From NCBI RefSeq assembly GCF_030547685.1, contig NZ_JAUOQM010000012.1, forward strand, positions 27,791 through 91,790: a stretch of DNA of 64,000 bases, read 5' to 3'. Positions 55,361 through 64,000 of the stretch are shown piece after piece. The notes under the pieces are model-generated. The model ran no database searches. It was not told where the DNA came from and worked only from the letters and a program-made list of their open reading frames with translations. A program made the translations under genes and the position numbers. Each line of letters begins with the position of its first letter. The stretch's first letter is position 1. This DNA comes from Gilvimarinus sp. 2_MG-2023 (GTDB lineage: Bacteria > Pseudomonadota > Gammaproteobacteria > Pseudomonadales > Cellvibrionaceae).

Positions 55361-56011
55361 ATGACTCGTTTGCGTTCGTTTATTACTCTAACCTTGCTCG
55401 GTGGCCTAACCGTTGTGCTGCCCATTACGATATTTCTATTATTGGTGCAGTGGCTTGTCAGTTTTATTGATAGCGCGATTGAGCCGCTCAGTGCGTGGCT
55501 GGCCGGTTATGTCACCGTCAGTGGCCATGTGGCAGATATGCTGGGGGTGGGGCTGATATTGGCCGCTTGTTTTACTATTGGCTTGCTGGTGAAAACCGGT
55601 ATTGGTCGCTGGTTACACCGCAAGGTGGACGGGTTGCTTTCTAAGCTCGCCCCGGGCTACAGCACTATTCGCGAAATGGTCTCGCAAATAGTCGGTGGCG
55701 AGGGCAATGCTTCATTGTTAAACGGTAAAGTGTGTCGTGCTTATATCATGGGCAAAAGCAGCCCCGTGTGTGTGACGGGCATTGTGACTGCCGAGCACGA
55801 ACAGGGCAGCTATACCGTGTATGTCCCTACCGCTCCGGTACCCACCTCCGGGTTTGTTTACCATTTGCCCGCTGATTGCATTGAGCTGTTGCCCGGTGTG
55901 ACGGTGGAGTCGGCCATGCGCACGGTGATTGCTTGCGGCAGTGGTTCGCAGATTATCATGGCAGAGGTGGCAGACAAGAGCTCCCAAACAATTGAACCCA
56001 AGGAGCATTAA
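55361..56011 (+). CDS. DUF502 inner-membrane protein
   Basis: 216 residues. Two N-terminal membrane helices (about 10-32 ITLTLLGGLTVVLPITIFLLLVQWLV and 55-77 VADMLGVGLILAACFTIGLLV) are followed by a soluble domain (LAPGYSTIREMVSQIVG, VCVTGIVTAEHEQGSYTVYVPTAPVPTSGFVYHLPADCIELL) that matches DUF502. Function unknown; homologues are widespread in bacteria and plants. Starts 124 bases from the divergent cyclotransferase gene, so the two may share a regulatory region. Confidence 0.88.
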   Translation: MTRLRSFITLTLLGGLTVVLPITIFLLLVQWLVSFIDSAIEPLSAWLAGYVTVSGHVADMLGVGLILAACFTIGLLVKTGIGRWLHRKVDGLLSKLAPGYSTIREMVSQIVGGEGNASLLNGKVCRAYIMGKSSPVCVTGIVTAEHEQGSYTVYVPTAPVPTSGFVYHLPADCIELLPGVTVESAMRTVIACGSGSQIIMAEVADKSSQTIEPKEH

Positions 56012-56034
56012 ACGCTTGCTGGAGTGTCGGTTAT

Positions 56035-56433
56035 CTACTTAGAGCTTTTCGCTTTGTTTTTGCTCGCGGCTTTACTGCGCCCTTTTTTAGCCGGCTTTTT
56101 CACCATCGGTGGAGCCTCGGGGGCTTCTTGTTTGACCTCGCTGTTGGTGACATAAACGATAGCCTCGTTGACCGCCGAGGTGACTTTATCGGCCATTTCT
56201 TCTAGCTCCTGCGGCGACATAAAAAAAGTCATATCCACATCAAATCGAATATAGCGCGGGGGCAAGCGGTTGAGTGCCACACAGGCCACGTCGGCGATAA
56301 AATCGCGGTCGCCGGCACGGGCTCTTTCGCTGGCTTCGTGAATGGCCTGTACCACATGTTTTTCGTAGTAATTATGAAAAGTGTCCAACTCGTCTTGGCT
56401 GATAAACGCGGTATGGCCGGGGGAGGCGAGCAT
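56035..56433 (-). CDS. ComFB-family protein
   Basis: 132 residues. The core (about 10-85: HNYYEKHVVQAIHEASERA, DFIADVACVALNRLPPRYIRFDVDMTFFMSPQE) is the late-competence ComFB domain, which in cyanobacteria has recently been described as a cyclic-dinucleotide receptor. The tail is lysine/alanine-rich (KKPAKKGRSKAASKNKAKSSK) and may bind nucleic acid or membranes. The ATG at 56433 has AGGAGA eight bases upstream; a TTG 18 bases earlier is less likely. No linked competence genes. Confidence 0.85.
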   Translation of the reverse strand: MLASPGHTAFISQDELDTFHNYYEKHVVQAIHEASERARAGDRDFIADVACVALNRLPPRYIRFDVDMTFFMSPQELEEMADKVTSAVNEAIVYVTNSEVKQEAPEAPPMVKKPAKKGRSKAASKNKAKSSK

Positions 56434-56536
56434 TTGGTCTTCTCCTGTCAACGCAAATAAACTTGAGTATAGACCTATCAGCCGTAGGGCGCACAGTAGC
56501 GCCTAGAGCCTGTAAGAGCGTAATGGCTCTTGTGTG

Positions 56537-58588
56537 TTATTGGCCGCGAATGATCTGGCGCAGTAAAAAGCGCGCCGGGTGCAGCGCCTGAGCTAGCGCG
56601 CGCTCTAACGGTAGGGGTTCACGGTTGATCAGGCTGGCTAAAAATTCGGCGGCCAAGGGCGTGTAGGCCAGCCCGCGTGAGCCGTGGCCACAATTGATAT
56701 ACAGCCCCGGCCAGTAGGGAGCAGGGGTATCAAGTCGTCGCCGCGCATTTTGAGCCAAACCGGCAAAGTTTTCTGCCGCCGCCATCGCGTCAACCAGAGG
56801 CCCTACCACGGGCAGGTAGTCGGGCGTCGTGCAGCGAAAGGCCGCTCGTCCGTCAAGCGCGGCGCTATCGGCTGGGGCAAGCTCGCGGTGCAACTCCGGG
56901 CTGATGGCCCGCAGGTGCTCCAAATTCTCGATATGATCATCTTGGTTTAGGGCCAGATTACTTTGGCCAAGATTAAACGTTGCCCCGACGCAATGCCCAC
57001 TGGGTGTGCTTGGGGCAATATAACCCCGGCTACACAGGGCTGTTTTAAGCTGGGCACTGAGATTACTGGCGGGTAAAAAGCTGACCTGGCCGCGAATCGG
57101 TTTGAGTGGCAGGTGAGCACTTTGGCTAAACTCTTGCGCGGAGTGGGCACACGCCATGATAACCACCCGGGCTTGGGCGATCTCTGTACCTGTCGGACCC
57201 AGCGTCTGCCAGTGTTCTTCGTGGCGCTCCAGTGATGCTATGGGTGTGTCTGTGCGCAGAGTAATGGCTGGGTGGTCGAGCAAACTTTCGCACAATGCGT
57301 GCGGGTTAAACCAACCGCATCCGGGAAAGTACAAACCGCCTTGTGATAATTCAACACCGGCCAGTTCAGTCGCCTCGGTGGCACTGACCAGACGGCACAG
57401 TTCACTCTGCCCCAGTGCGGCTGCCGTTTGGGTCAGTGCCTGGCTTTTGCGCTCGGTATCGGCTAACTGAATCAACCCCGAGCGCTGGCCGTTAGCGGCC
57501 TTTTGCCAGTAGGGCCGGTAGTATTGTTGAGCGTAATTAAGTGCTGTTAAATTCCAGCGCGGCAGGGTTTCATCGCGGTGGCTGAGTTTAGCGTAGAGTA
57601 GCCCTTGGGGATTGCCCGAGCCTTCTTGGGCGATGTCATGACGGCGTTCAATCACCAAGACTTCCCAGCCGCGCTCGGCCAGTGCCCGCGCGGTATGGCA
57701 ACCGGCCAGCCCCGCGCCAATCACCAGCGCTGTTTTTACCCCTGCCGGATGAGTGGCCCGCTGCACCACGCCGACCGCACCTTCGCCTTTGCCGGGCGTC
57801 ACGTTTGTCGGAGCTTGCTGCCAGACGGCCTGAATCATCTCGCGTTTGCGGCCAAAGCCCGGCGTTTTATTAATGCGAAAGCCGGCCGCTTGTAGCCCGC
57901 GTTTGACGATGCCGGCAGCGCTGAAGGTGGCCGCTGTGGTCTTTGGGCCGGACAATTGGGCAATGGCGGCAAACAGCTCATCCGACCACATTTGCGGGTT
58001 TTTGCTCGGAGCAAAGCCATCGAGAAACCAGGCGTCTACGCGAAAATCTGGCCGACTGTAGGCGGTATCGATGCTCGGTAATAGTTGGGAAAAGCCGGTA
58101 GCGGCATCGTTGATGATTAAGGTCAGGTTGACTCGCCCCGCAAAATGCAGCCGGTGAATGCCGGGGCCTAAGTGGCTGGGGTAGGCCGCCAGCAGTTGTT
58201 GGCTTAGGCTGGCAAGCTCCGGCCACAACGCCAGTGCGCGGGTAAGATCGCGACGATTGACAGGAAATTTCTCCACACTGATAAAGTGCAGCTGGGCATC
58301 ATCCGGCGCCTGTTCCAACCACAGCTGCCAAGCGGCCAAAAAGTTTAGGCCGGTGCCAAACCCCGTTTCGGCGATCGTAAAATGCTTGGGCGCTGTGTAT
58401 TGGCCGAGCTGGACAAAGCGCTCGGTCAGTTGGTTGCTGGCTAAGAACACATGGCGGGTTTCGGCCAGACCATTGTGGCGGGAGAAGTACACATCACCGA
58501 AATGGGAGGAGGTGGGCTGACCGTCCTCGCCCCACTCAATGTGGGCAAAAGCGGGTGCCTGAGGGCTGTCACTGGTGTTTTCAATCAC
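56537..58588 (-). CDS. mnmC: Bifunctional tRNA mnm5s2U synthase MnmC
   Basis: About 683 residues. The N-terminal SAM-dependent methyltransferase (about 1-240: FTIAETGFGTGLNFLAAWQLW, DAWFLDGFAPSKNPQMWSDELF) adds the last methyl of mnm5s2U34. The C-terminal FAD oxidoreductase (about 265-660: ALVIGAGLAGCHTARALAERGWEVLVIERR) removes the carboxymethyl group. The start is taken as GTG at 58588 because it overlaps the fldB stop as GTGA; an in-frame GTG 30 bases upstream is also possible. Third gene of mioC-fldB-mnmC. Confidence 0.94.
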   Translation of the reverse strand: MIENTSDSPQAPAFAHIEWGEDGQPTSSHFGDVYFSRHNGLAETRHVFLASNQLTERFVQLGQYTAPKHFTIAETGFGTGLNFLAAWQLWLEQAPDDAQLHFISVEKFPVNRRDLTRALALWPELASLSQQLLAAYPSHLGPGIHRLHFAGRVNLTLIINDAATGFSQLLPSIDTAYSRPDFRVDAWFLDGFAPSKNPQMWSDELFAAIAQLSGPKTTAATFSAAGIVKRGLQAAGFRINKTPGFGRKREMIQAVWQQAPTNVTPGKGEGAVGVVQRATHPAGVKTALVIGAGLAGCHTARALAERGWEVLVIERRHDIAQEGSGNPQGLLYAKLSHRDETLPRWNLTALNYAQQYYRPYWQKAANGQRSGLIQLADTERKSQALTQTAAALGQSELCRLVSATEATELAGVELSQGGLYFPGCGWFNPHALCESLLDHPAITLRTDTPIASLERHEEHWQTLGPTGTEIAQARVVIMACAHSAQEFSQSAHLPLKPIRGQVSFLPASNLSAQLKTALCSRGYIAPSTPSGHCVGATFNLGQSNLALNQDDHIENLEHLRAISPELHRELAPADSAALDGRAAFRCTTPDYLPVVGPLVDAMAAAENFAGLAQNARRRLDTPAPYWPGLYINCGHGSRGLAYTPLAAEFLASLINREPLPLERALAQALHPARFLLRQIIRGQ

Positions 58589-59106
58589 AGGCCAAATTCG
58601 CGGGTGATTTGCTCGCACCAGCTCTGGATGCGCTGCTCAGACAAGTCAAACTCGTTTTCGTCATCCAGCGCCAGGCCGACAAACTGAGTATCGTTATTGA
58701 TCAGCGCCTTGGACGCCTCGAACTCATAACCTTCATTGGGCCAGTAACCGCAGGGGGTGGCGCCAAGCTTGGCAACTTTGGTGTGCAAGTAGCCCATGGC
58801 ATCGAGAAACCACTCCGGGTAGCCAATTTGATCGCCCAGCCCATAGAGGGCGACTTTTTTGCCCTGCCAGTCAATATCGTCGATATCGTCCCAGATTTCG
58901 TCCCAATCCTCTTGCAGCTCGCCGTAGTCCCAGGTGGGGATACCCAAAATAATGCAGCCGTAGAATTGCGCTTCAATAATAGGGGTCTCGGCGATGTTGT
59001 ACACATCGACCAGATGCTCCCCCAGGGTTTGGCGAATTTTGTCCCCCGCCATTTCGGTATAGCAGGTGGAGCTACCGTAAAACAGGGCAATCGGTGCTTT
59101 ACTCAC
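58585..59106 (-). CDS. fldB: Long-chain flavodoxin FldB
   Basis: 173 residues. The FMN loop is IALFYGSSTCYTEMAGDKI, with the STCYTE signature of FldB rather than FldA. Aromatic FMN-stacking loops follow: LGIPTWDYGELQEDWDEIWD and YGLGDQIGYPEWFLDAMG, then YWPNEGYEF and FDLSEQRIQSWCEQI. It is a cytoplasmic low-potential electron carrier. GTG at 59106 overlaps the mioC stop as GTGA, and its own stop overlaps mnmC the same way, so all three are translated in series. Confidence 0.93.
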   Translation of the reverse strand: MSKAPIALFYGSSTCYTEMAGDKIRQTLGEHLVDVYNIAETPIIEAQFYGCIILGIPTWDYGELQEDWDEIWDDIDDIDWQGKKVALYGLGDQIGYPEWFLDAMGYLHTKVAKLGATPCGYWPNEGYEFEASKALINNDTQFVGLALDDENEFDLSEQRIQSWCEQITREFGL

Positions 59107-59549
59107 AGCAACTCCAACCACTCAGGCAGCCAAGCGGCTACTCGTTCGTGTGGATCATCGCCGCTGCTGGCGTCCAGTACCAGTGGCTCGCCGACGCGCT
59201 CAGCGCCAATATCGCCCATGGCCTCGTCGATGGCGCGCCCGGCCTCGGCGAAGGTGGCGTAACTGCTATCACCCAGGTTAATCACACCGTAGCGCCGCCC
59301 GGCAATCGACGGGAAGTCGCGAGTTAGCTCCAGATATAAAGGCTGAATATTGCCGGGTAAATCACCGGCCCCGGTGTTGGAGGTGCAAATTAAAATAATG
59401 TCCTGCGGGTTGTCAGTGATATCCGCCGCCTCGGGCAGAGGATTGACCATCGCAGTATGACCGGCATCGTCGATCAGGTCTTTGGCGGTGGCGGCGACGG
59501 ACTCAGCAGTGCCCATTTCTGAGCCCACCATGATTTGTATGCGTGCCAT
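59103..59549 (-). CDS. mioC: MioC-like short flavodoxin
   Basis: 148 residues. FMN-binding loops are MVGSEMGTAESVAATAKDLI, CTSNTGAGDLPGNI and VINLGDSSYATFAEAG, as in MioC, the flavodoxin linked to biotin synthase electron supply. GAGG lies eight bases before the ATG. First gene of an operon with fldB and mnmC; two different flavodoxins side by side suggests supply to several radical or oxidoreductase enzymes. The name rests on length and loops; the sulfite-reductase-type flavodoxin domain is the near alternative. Confidence 0.88.
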   Translation of the reverse strand: MARIQIMVGSEMGTAESVAATAKDLIDDAGHTAMVNPLPEAADITDNPQDIILICTSNTGAGDLPGNIQPLYLELTRDFPSIAGRRYGVINLGDSSYATFAEAGRAIDEAMGDIGAERVGEPLVLDASSGDDPHERVAAWLPEWLELL

Positions 59550-59603
59550 ATAAAATACCTCTCGCCCAAAAGGGCTGCATGATAAAGCTTTTAGTCGCTA
59601 AGG

Positions 59604-60077
59604 TTAAGCGGGCGGCGCTGCGCCGGCAAAATCCAATTGGCGCCAGGCTTCGTAGACAATCACCGACACCGCATTGGATAAATTCATACTGCGACTGTCC
59701 GCCAGCATGGGGATGCGCAATACTTGCTCGGGCGGCAAAGACTCCCGTACATCCGCCGGTAGCCCTCGGGTTTCGGGGCCAAACAACAGGTAATCACCCG
59801 CTTGAAACTCGGTATCGCTGGGGCGGGGCTTGCCCTTGGTGCTGAGAGCAAAAATTCGTTCGGGCTTGGCCTCGGCAAGAAAGGTGGGCCAGTCGGCGTA
59901 GGTTTTTAAGTCGCGCCACTCGCCGTAGTCCAGCCCGGCCCGGCGCAGGCGCTTGTCGTCGAGTTCAAACCCCAGCGGCTCAATCAGGTGCATCTGACAA
60001 CCGGTGTTAGCGGCCAAACGGATAATATTGCCGGTGTTGGGCGGAATTTCGGGTTCGAACAATACAATATGAAACAT
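59604..60077 (-). CDS. trmL: tRNA (cytidine/uridine-34 2'-O) methyltransferase TrmL
   Basis: 157 residues from the ATG at 60077; the frame goes on 33 bases upstream, but [21 protein letters not shown] is the family N-terminus. The SPOUT knot is visible: [17 protein letters not shown] and [29 protein letters not shown]. It methylates the wobble ribose of tRNA-Leu isoacceptors. Same strand as mioC-fldB-mnmC but 54 bases upstream, so possibly part of the same transcript; two tRNA-modifying genes then flank the flavodoxins. Confidence 0.96.
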   Translation of the reverse strand: MFHIVLFEPEIPPNTGNIIRLAANTGCQMHLIEPLGFELDDKRLRRAGLDYGEWRDLKTYADWPTFLAEAKPERIFALSTKGKPRPSDTEFQAGDYLLFGPETRGLPADVRESLPPEQVLRIPMLADSRSMNLSNAVSVIVYEAWRQLDFAGAAPPA

Positions 60078-60596
60078 AGCGGTTGGTTTGGCTCTTGGGT
60101 CGGTTTTCAACTAGGGTGATCTTATTGGCGACAATTATAATCTATGCGTATTTAAGAGTATCGCTATCTGTGCGCTCAGGGGGTGAACATGCTTATTGTG
60201 GCACAGTAGTGAGTCTGTAATGCGCTTATACCTAGTTACACCATATCACCGACACTTCTAGCCTCATTGTTTGAGCACCACCAGCCATTAAGTTTACGGT
60301 TTATGGGTTGAATCTAAGCTGGAAGTATCAAGTCATAAAGGGTCTCTCTCTTCTCCTTTTGGGGCATCACCTTCCGAGCTGTTTGTCGGGGGCATTATCT
60401 ACGGTTTGTATTGGCCTGGCTTTTGCTCTTCTCTATACAAAACCGTATCTAGCCCCATATTGCTCGAAGTGTGCGCCGCTTTTGTGCGTTGCCGCTATAT
60501 ATTGCACGGAAAGTGACGATCTAGTGTTCGGGTGATTTGTGAAATTCGGTGCATGGGGCAGGGCGGTGAATTCTTTTAGCACCAAAAGGTGGCATT
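60078..60596. other. Regulatory region between trmL and the nitrate assimilation genes
   Basis: 519 bases. The left half shows no gene. The right half has the sigma-54-like promoter at 60411-60427 and then a leader of about 160 bases. GCCCCAT at 60452-60458 and ATGGGGC at 60553-60559 could close the leader into one domain, and CACC/GGTG around AAAA (60581-60592) covers the ribosome-binding site. An open frame at 60308-60535 lies across the promoter and is not credible. Confidence 0.55.
60411..60427 (+). promoter_or_regulatory. Sigma-54-type promoter for nitrate assimilation genes
   Basis: TTGGCCTGGCTTTTGCT matches YTGGCACGNNNNTTGCW except for two bases (AC replaced by CT). GG (-24) and GC (-12) are at the required spacing. 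RpoN promoters, driven by NtrC, commonly control nitrate assimilation. No clear NtrC palindrome was found upstream. Confidence 0.55.
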
Positions 60597-61862
60597 TTGA
60601 CTGAAAAGAAGCAAAGCCTTGTGATTGTAGGCAACGGTATGGCGACCGGGCGCCTGTTGGACGAGCTGATCAAGCGCGATGTATCGCGCTTCAATATTAC
60701 GGTGATCGGTGACGAGCGCCAGGGCAGTTACAACCGTATTATGCTCTCGCCGGTACTGGCCGGTGAAACCGATGTGCCCGCCATTATTGGCAAACCCTCG
60801 GCATGGTATCGCGACCGGGGTATTCGCTTTGTCAGTGGCGTTCAGGTAAAGGCGATTGAGCGCGAGCAAAAGTGTGTACTCACCACCGAGGGTAATCGCC
60901 TGCGCTACGATCACTTAGTGCTGGCGGTGGGGTCGCGCCCGGCTAAAATTCCCGCCGAAAATCAAGCGCTGGAAAAAATCTACAGCTTTCGTACCTTGCG
61001 CGATGTGGATCGCCTGCTCAATGTGGCGCGCTTTCACGATCGCGATGCCCGCCCAACCGATACCGATGCCCTGGTCATTGGCGGCGGGCTGCTCGGGCTA
61101 GAGGCCGCCTACGGTTTGGCATTGAAAGGCTTACGGGTAACCCTGGTACACCGCTCTGGATGGCTGCTCAACCGCCAGCTGGATAAAACCGCCGCGGGCT
61201 ATCTGCAAAAAGTGCTGGAAGCGAAAAATATCCAATTTATCTTGAGCGATGAAGTGGTGCGCTTTACCGGCTCGCACGAATTAAAAGCGGCGGAGTTTAA
61301 ATCTGGCCGCACACTCAGTTGTAAGCTCTGCGTGATTGCCACCGGCATTACGCCTAACAAAGAGTTGGGCTTGCAGGCGGGCTTGAAAGGCAATCGCGGG
61401 GTAGCGGTCGATGCCTATATGGCCACCTCCGACAATAGCATTAGCGCTATCGGCGAGTGTGTCGAGTTTAAAGGGGCCACCTTTGGCTTGGTGGAGCCTA
61501 TCTGGCATCAGTGCACCACACTGGCCGAGCGCCTTTGTTATAACCTTAAATTGCCTTTTGAAAATAGCGCCGTTCCCACCAAGCTTAAAGTTTCGGGGGT
61601 GAATTTATTTTCCGCCGGTGATTTTCTAACCTCTGACGAGCACCGCGAGTTGCTTTACTGCGATGATAATGCCGGCATCTACCGAAAAATTTTGCTGCGC
61701 GATAACCGCATCGTCGGCGCGGTACTGTTTGGCGATACCCGCGACGGGCAAGACTATTTTGCCATGTTGCAAAGCAAGCGCGATGTCAGTGATATTGCAC
61801 CTTTTTTATTAATGGGGCGCGCCTTTTACGGCACCGAGCCCGATCAAACCGCAGCCGCTTAA
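60597..61862 (+). CDS. FAD/NAD-dependent electron-transfer subunit, NirB N-terminal/NasB-like
   Basis: 421 residues, TTG start with AAGGTGG eight bases before it. An FAD motif (SLVIVGNGMATGRLLDELIKRD) and an NAD motif (DALVIGGGLLGLEAAYGLALKGL) belong to the rubredoxin-reductase-like fold found at the N-terminus of NirB nitrite reductase. YNRIMLSPVLAGE is diagnostic of that group. The siroheme and Fe-S parts of NirB are absent, so this is a stand-alone reductase that most likely passes electrons from NAD(P)H to the nitrate reductase encoded four bases downstream. Equivalent subunits exist in Klebsiella- and Bacillus-type assimilatory enzymes. Confidence 0.88.
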   Translation: MTEKKQSLVIVGNGMATGRLLDELIKRDVSRFNITVIGDERQGSYNRIMLSPVLAGETDVPAIIGKPSAWYRDRGIRFVSGVQVKAIEREQKCVLTTEGNRLRYDHLVLAVGSRPAKIPAENQALEKIYSFRTLRDVDRLLNVARFHDRDARPTDTDALVIGGGLLGLEAAYGLALKGLRVTLVHRSGWLLNRQLDKTAAGYLQKVLEAKNIQFILSDEVVRFTGSHELKAAEFKSGRTLSCKLCVIATGITPNKELGLQAGLKGNRGVAVDAYMATSDNSISAIGECVEFKGATFGLVEPIWHQCTTLAERLCYNLKLPFENSAVPTKLKVSGVNLFSAGDFLTSDEHRELLYCDDNAGIYRKILLRDNRIVGAVLFGDTRDGQDYFAMLQSKRDVSDIAPFLLMGRAFYGTEPDQTAAA

Positions 61863-61866
61863 ATCT

Positions 61867-64000
61867 ATGACTTTATCCGCTCAACTGATTGTGTCAGACG
61901 CCGACGCCGAACCTAGCCAAACGGTCAACACCACCTGCTGTTATTGCGGTGTGGGCTGCGGTGTTAGTGCCGAGGTAAAAAACAACCAAGTGGTAAGCGT
62001 GGCGGGCAATCAGTCGCACCCGGCCAACCTGGGGCGGCTGTGTGTTAAAGGCTCGTCGCTGCACGAAACTCAGGCCTCGCCCGATCGTTTATTAACCCCC
62101 ATGTTGCACGGCAAGCCCAGCGATTGGGACAGCGCACTGGGTTACGCCGCGCAAAAATTTCAGGCCATTATCGATGAACACGGGCCGGATGCGGTTGCCT
62201 TTTATTTGTCCGGCCAGCTGCTGACCGAAGACTATTACATCGCCAATAAATTGATGAAAGGGTTTATCGGCACCGCCAATATCGACACCAATTCGCGCCT
62301 GTGCATGGCCTCGGCTGTGGTGGCGCACAAGCGCGCCTTTGGCGCCGATACGGTGCCCGGTTGCTATGAAGATTTAGAGCAAACCGATGTATTGATTTTA
62401 GTCGGCTCCAATACCGCCTTCGCCCACCCGGTGGTGTATCAGCGCATTGTTAAGGCCAAAGAGCTGCGCCCCGAGATGAAAATCATCGTGCTTGACCCAC
62501 GGCGTACGGCCACCTGCGAAATAGCCGATATTCATCTGCCGTTAAAACCGGGCTCCGATGCCTTCTTTTTTAATGGTCTGCTGCAATATTTGCATCAACA
62601 GGGCCACACCCATCACGATTACATCACCGCGCACTGCAATGGTTTTGAAGACGCCTTGGCCGTCGCGGCAGAACAGGTGCCGAGCACACAAGCGGCGGCG
62701 GATATTTGCCAGCTGCCCGCCGCCGATGTCGAACAGGTGTACCGATTGTTTGCCGAGCACGACAAGGTAGTCACTGTTTTTTCTCAGGGGGTTAACCAGT
62801 CATCCTCCGGGGTAGATAAAGGCAATGCCCTGATCAACTGCCACCTGGCGACCGGCAAAATCGGCAAGCCGGGGGCCACACCTTTTTCCATTACCGGCCA
62901 GCCCAATGCCATGGGCGGGCGCGAGGTGGGCGGTCTTGCCAATCAGTTGGCCGCGCACATGGGCTACGACAGTGCCGAGAGTGTTAAGCGCGTAGAGCAA
63001 TTTTGGCAGGCGCCGAACATGGCGCAAAGCGAAGGCTTAAAAGCGGTGGATATGTTCGACGCTATCGCCGAGGGCAAAATCAAAGCCGTATGGGTTATGG
63101 CCACCAACCCCGCGGTGACCATGCCCGATGCGGGCAAGGTGCGCGCCGCACTGCAGCAATGTGATTTAGTGATGGTCAGCGATTGCATTGGCAATACCGA
63201 TACCGCCAAGCTGGCCGATGTGGTCTTGCCGGCGTCTACCTGGAGTGAAAAAAACGGCACAGTCACTAACTCCGAGCGCTGTATTTCCCTACAGAAAGGT
63301 TTTTTAGCGCCCCCGGGCGAGGCACTGCACGACTGGCAAATCATCGCGCGCTTTGCCGCTAAGCTCGGCTATGGGGCGGCGTTTAACTACCGGCACCCGG
63401 TAGAGATATTTCGCGAACACGCGGCACTGTCGGCGCTGGATAACAACCCCAGCGCCGGGCGGCGCGGGTTTAATATCGCCGCCATGGCCAATATCAGTGA
63501 GCAGGCTTACCAATCGCTCGCGCCCATTCAGTGGCCCGTAACCGACGCGGCACCCACCGGCACCAAACGCCTATTCGCCGATGGCAAGTTCTTCACCCCC
63601 GATCAGCGCGCGCGTTTTATTCCCGTTAGCGCCCGCTTGCCTGTGCAAGCGCCCGCGCCGGATCAGGTCATCATGAACACCGGTCGCATACGCGATCAGT
63701 GGCACACCATGTCGCGTACCGGCACAGCCGCTAAATTGCTCGGTCATGTGGATGAACCTTATATCGACATTCATCCCGCCGATATCGAGCGCTTTGGACT
63801 TGTGGCCGGTGATTTGGCCGTGCTGAAAAATCGCGGCAGTGTTTTCTATGGCCGGGTTAAACCCGCAGACACCCAGCGCCCGGGCGAGGTGTTTGTGCCT
63901 ATGCACTGGAACGGCAAATACGCCTCCGCCAGTTGCGCCGACGCTCTGGTCAATCCGTTTGTCGACCCTATTTGTGGGCAACCGGAATTTAAGCATACCC
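61867..64000 (+). CDS. nasA: Assimilatory nitrate reductase catalytic subunit (3' end beyond window)
   Basis: At least 711 residues from the ATG at 61867, still open at 64000. A molybdopterin oxidoreductase: the [4Fe-4S] ligands are Cys24, Cys27, Cys31 (TTCCYCGVGCGV) and the Cys of GRLCVKG. MGD-binding segments include SGQLLTEDYYIANKLMKGFIGTANIDTNSRLCMASAV, with the Cys expected to bind Mo, and PNAMGGREVGGLANQL. The C-terminal MGD domain has begun (TGRIRDQWHTMSRTG). No twin-arginine signal, so it is cytoplasmic, as assimilatory enzymes are. It reduces nitrate to nitrite. The Fe-S/BFD tail often present cannot be judged. Confidence 0.95.
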   Translation, partial: MTLSAQLIVSDADAEPSQTVNTTCCYCGVGCGVSAEVKNNQVVSVAGNQSHPANLGRLCVKGSSLHETQASPDRLLTPMLHGKPSDWDSALGYAAQKFQAIIDEHGPDAVAFYLSGQLLTEDYYIANKLMKGFIGTANIDTNSRLCMASAVVAHKRAFGADTVPGCYEDLEQTDVLILVGSNTAFAHPVVYQRIVKAKELRPEMKIIVLDPRRTATCEIADIHLPLKPGSDAFFFNGLLQYLHQQGHTHHDYITAHCNGFEDALAVAAEQVPSTQAAADICQLPAADVEQVYRLFAEHDKVVTVFSQGVNQSSSGVDKGNALINCHLATGKIGKPGATPFSITGQPNAMGGREVGGLANQLAAHMGYDSAESVKRVEQFWQAPNMAQSEGLKAVDMFDAIAEGKIKAVWVMATNPAVTMPDAGKVRAALQQCDLVMVSDCIGNTDTAKLADVVLPASTWSEKNGTVTNSERCISLQKGFLAPPGEALHDWQIIARFAAKLGYGAAFNYRHPVEIFREHAALSALDNNPSAGRRGFNIAAMANISEQAYQSLAPIQWPVTDAAPTGTKRLFADGKFFTPDQRARFIPVSARLPVQAPAPDQVIMNTGRIRDQWHTMSRTGTAAKLLGHVDEPYIDIHPADIERFGLVAGDLAVLKNRGSVFYGRVKPADTQRPGEVFVPMHWNGKYASASCADALVNPFVDPICGQPEFKHT

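Noticed and set aside
60308..60535. Hydrophobic, cysteine-rich 75-codon frame upstream of the nitrate genes
   Set aside because: TTG start, no ribosome-binding site, and it runs across the sigma-54-like promoter; composition looks random.

Overview
The window reads as chromosome of a marine, polysaccharide-degrading gammaproteobacterium, most likely of the Cellvibrionales (Cellvibrio, Saccharophagus, Teredinibacter, Simiduia group). Reasons: Pseudomonas-like gene orders (rnt-pyrC-motY; sdhE-ygfX next to nadB, then rpoE-mucA-mucB-mucC), a very large TonB-dependent receptor of the Xanthomonas/Caulobacter type paired with a tryptophan-halogenase-like flavoprotein, and a nagA-nagB-nagX set. The species call is inference. 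I saw no rRNA, tRNA, CRISPR array, phage or insertion sequence.

Layout. 1-5.3 kb: SulP transporter (cut by the window start), mobA, pdxH, a quinone oxidoreductase overlapping a CaiB-type CoA transferase. 5.3-10.6 kb: TonB receptor behind a palindromic operator, terminator, halogenase-like gene. 10.7-13.5 kb: a DUF1653-TadA fusion, a small membrane protein, mltF. 13.9-23.2 kb: purL, katG and a Pat-type acyl-CoA synthetase/acetyltransferase that may be translated from a leaderless mRNA. 23.2-23.8 kb: a four-helix membrane protein overlapping a Rof-type Rho inhibitor.

23.8-27.5 kb is the accessory region. It holds a nested-hairpin element, an alternating ~125-bp tandem repeat, then three same-strand genes (DUF3800 protein with a winged-helix-like tail, secreted ankyrin protein, GNAT acetyltransferase). 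One well-formed attC recombination site and weaker attC-like ends separate them, so they look like integron gene cassettes without an integrase in view.

27.7-35.4 kb: HDAC-like deacetylase; nagA-nagB-nagX, which returns GlcNAc-6-P to glycolysis; uspE; a MaoC hydratase; rnt; pyrC. 35.5-43.7 kb: motY, mucD, sdhE-ygfX, nadB and the rpoE-mucABC envelope-stress operon. mucD lies apart from that operon but has its own sigma-E-like promoter. 43.8-50.3 kb: glycosyltransferase/PAP2 pair, dgkA, and a two-gene RND efflux pump.

50.3-60.1 kb: a BolA protein, trhO, conserved hypotheticals, an Fnr/Anr oxygen regulator overlapping a DUF4202 gene, a glutamine cyclotransferase, DUF502, ComFB, the tightly overlapping mioC-fldB-mnmC operon, and trmL. 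60.4-64 kb: a sigma-54-like promoter followed by nitrite-reductase-type flavoprotein and assimilatory nitrate reductase genes; the latter runs off the window end.
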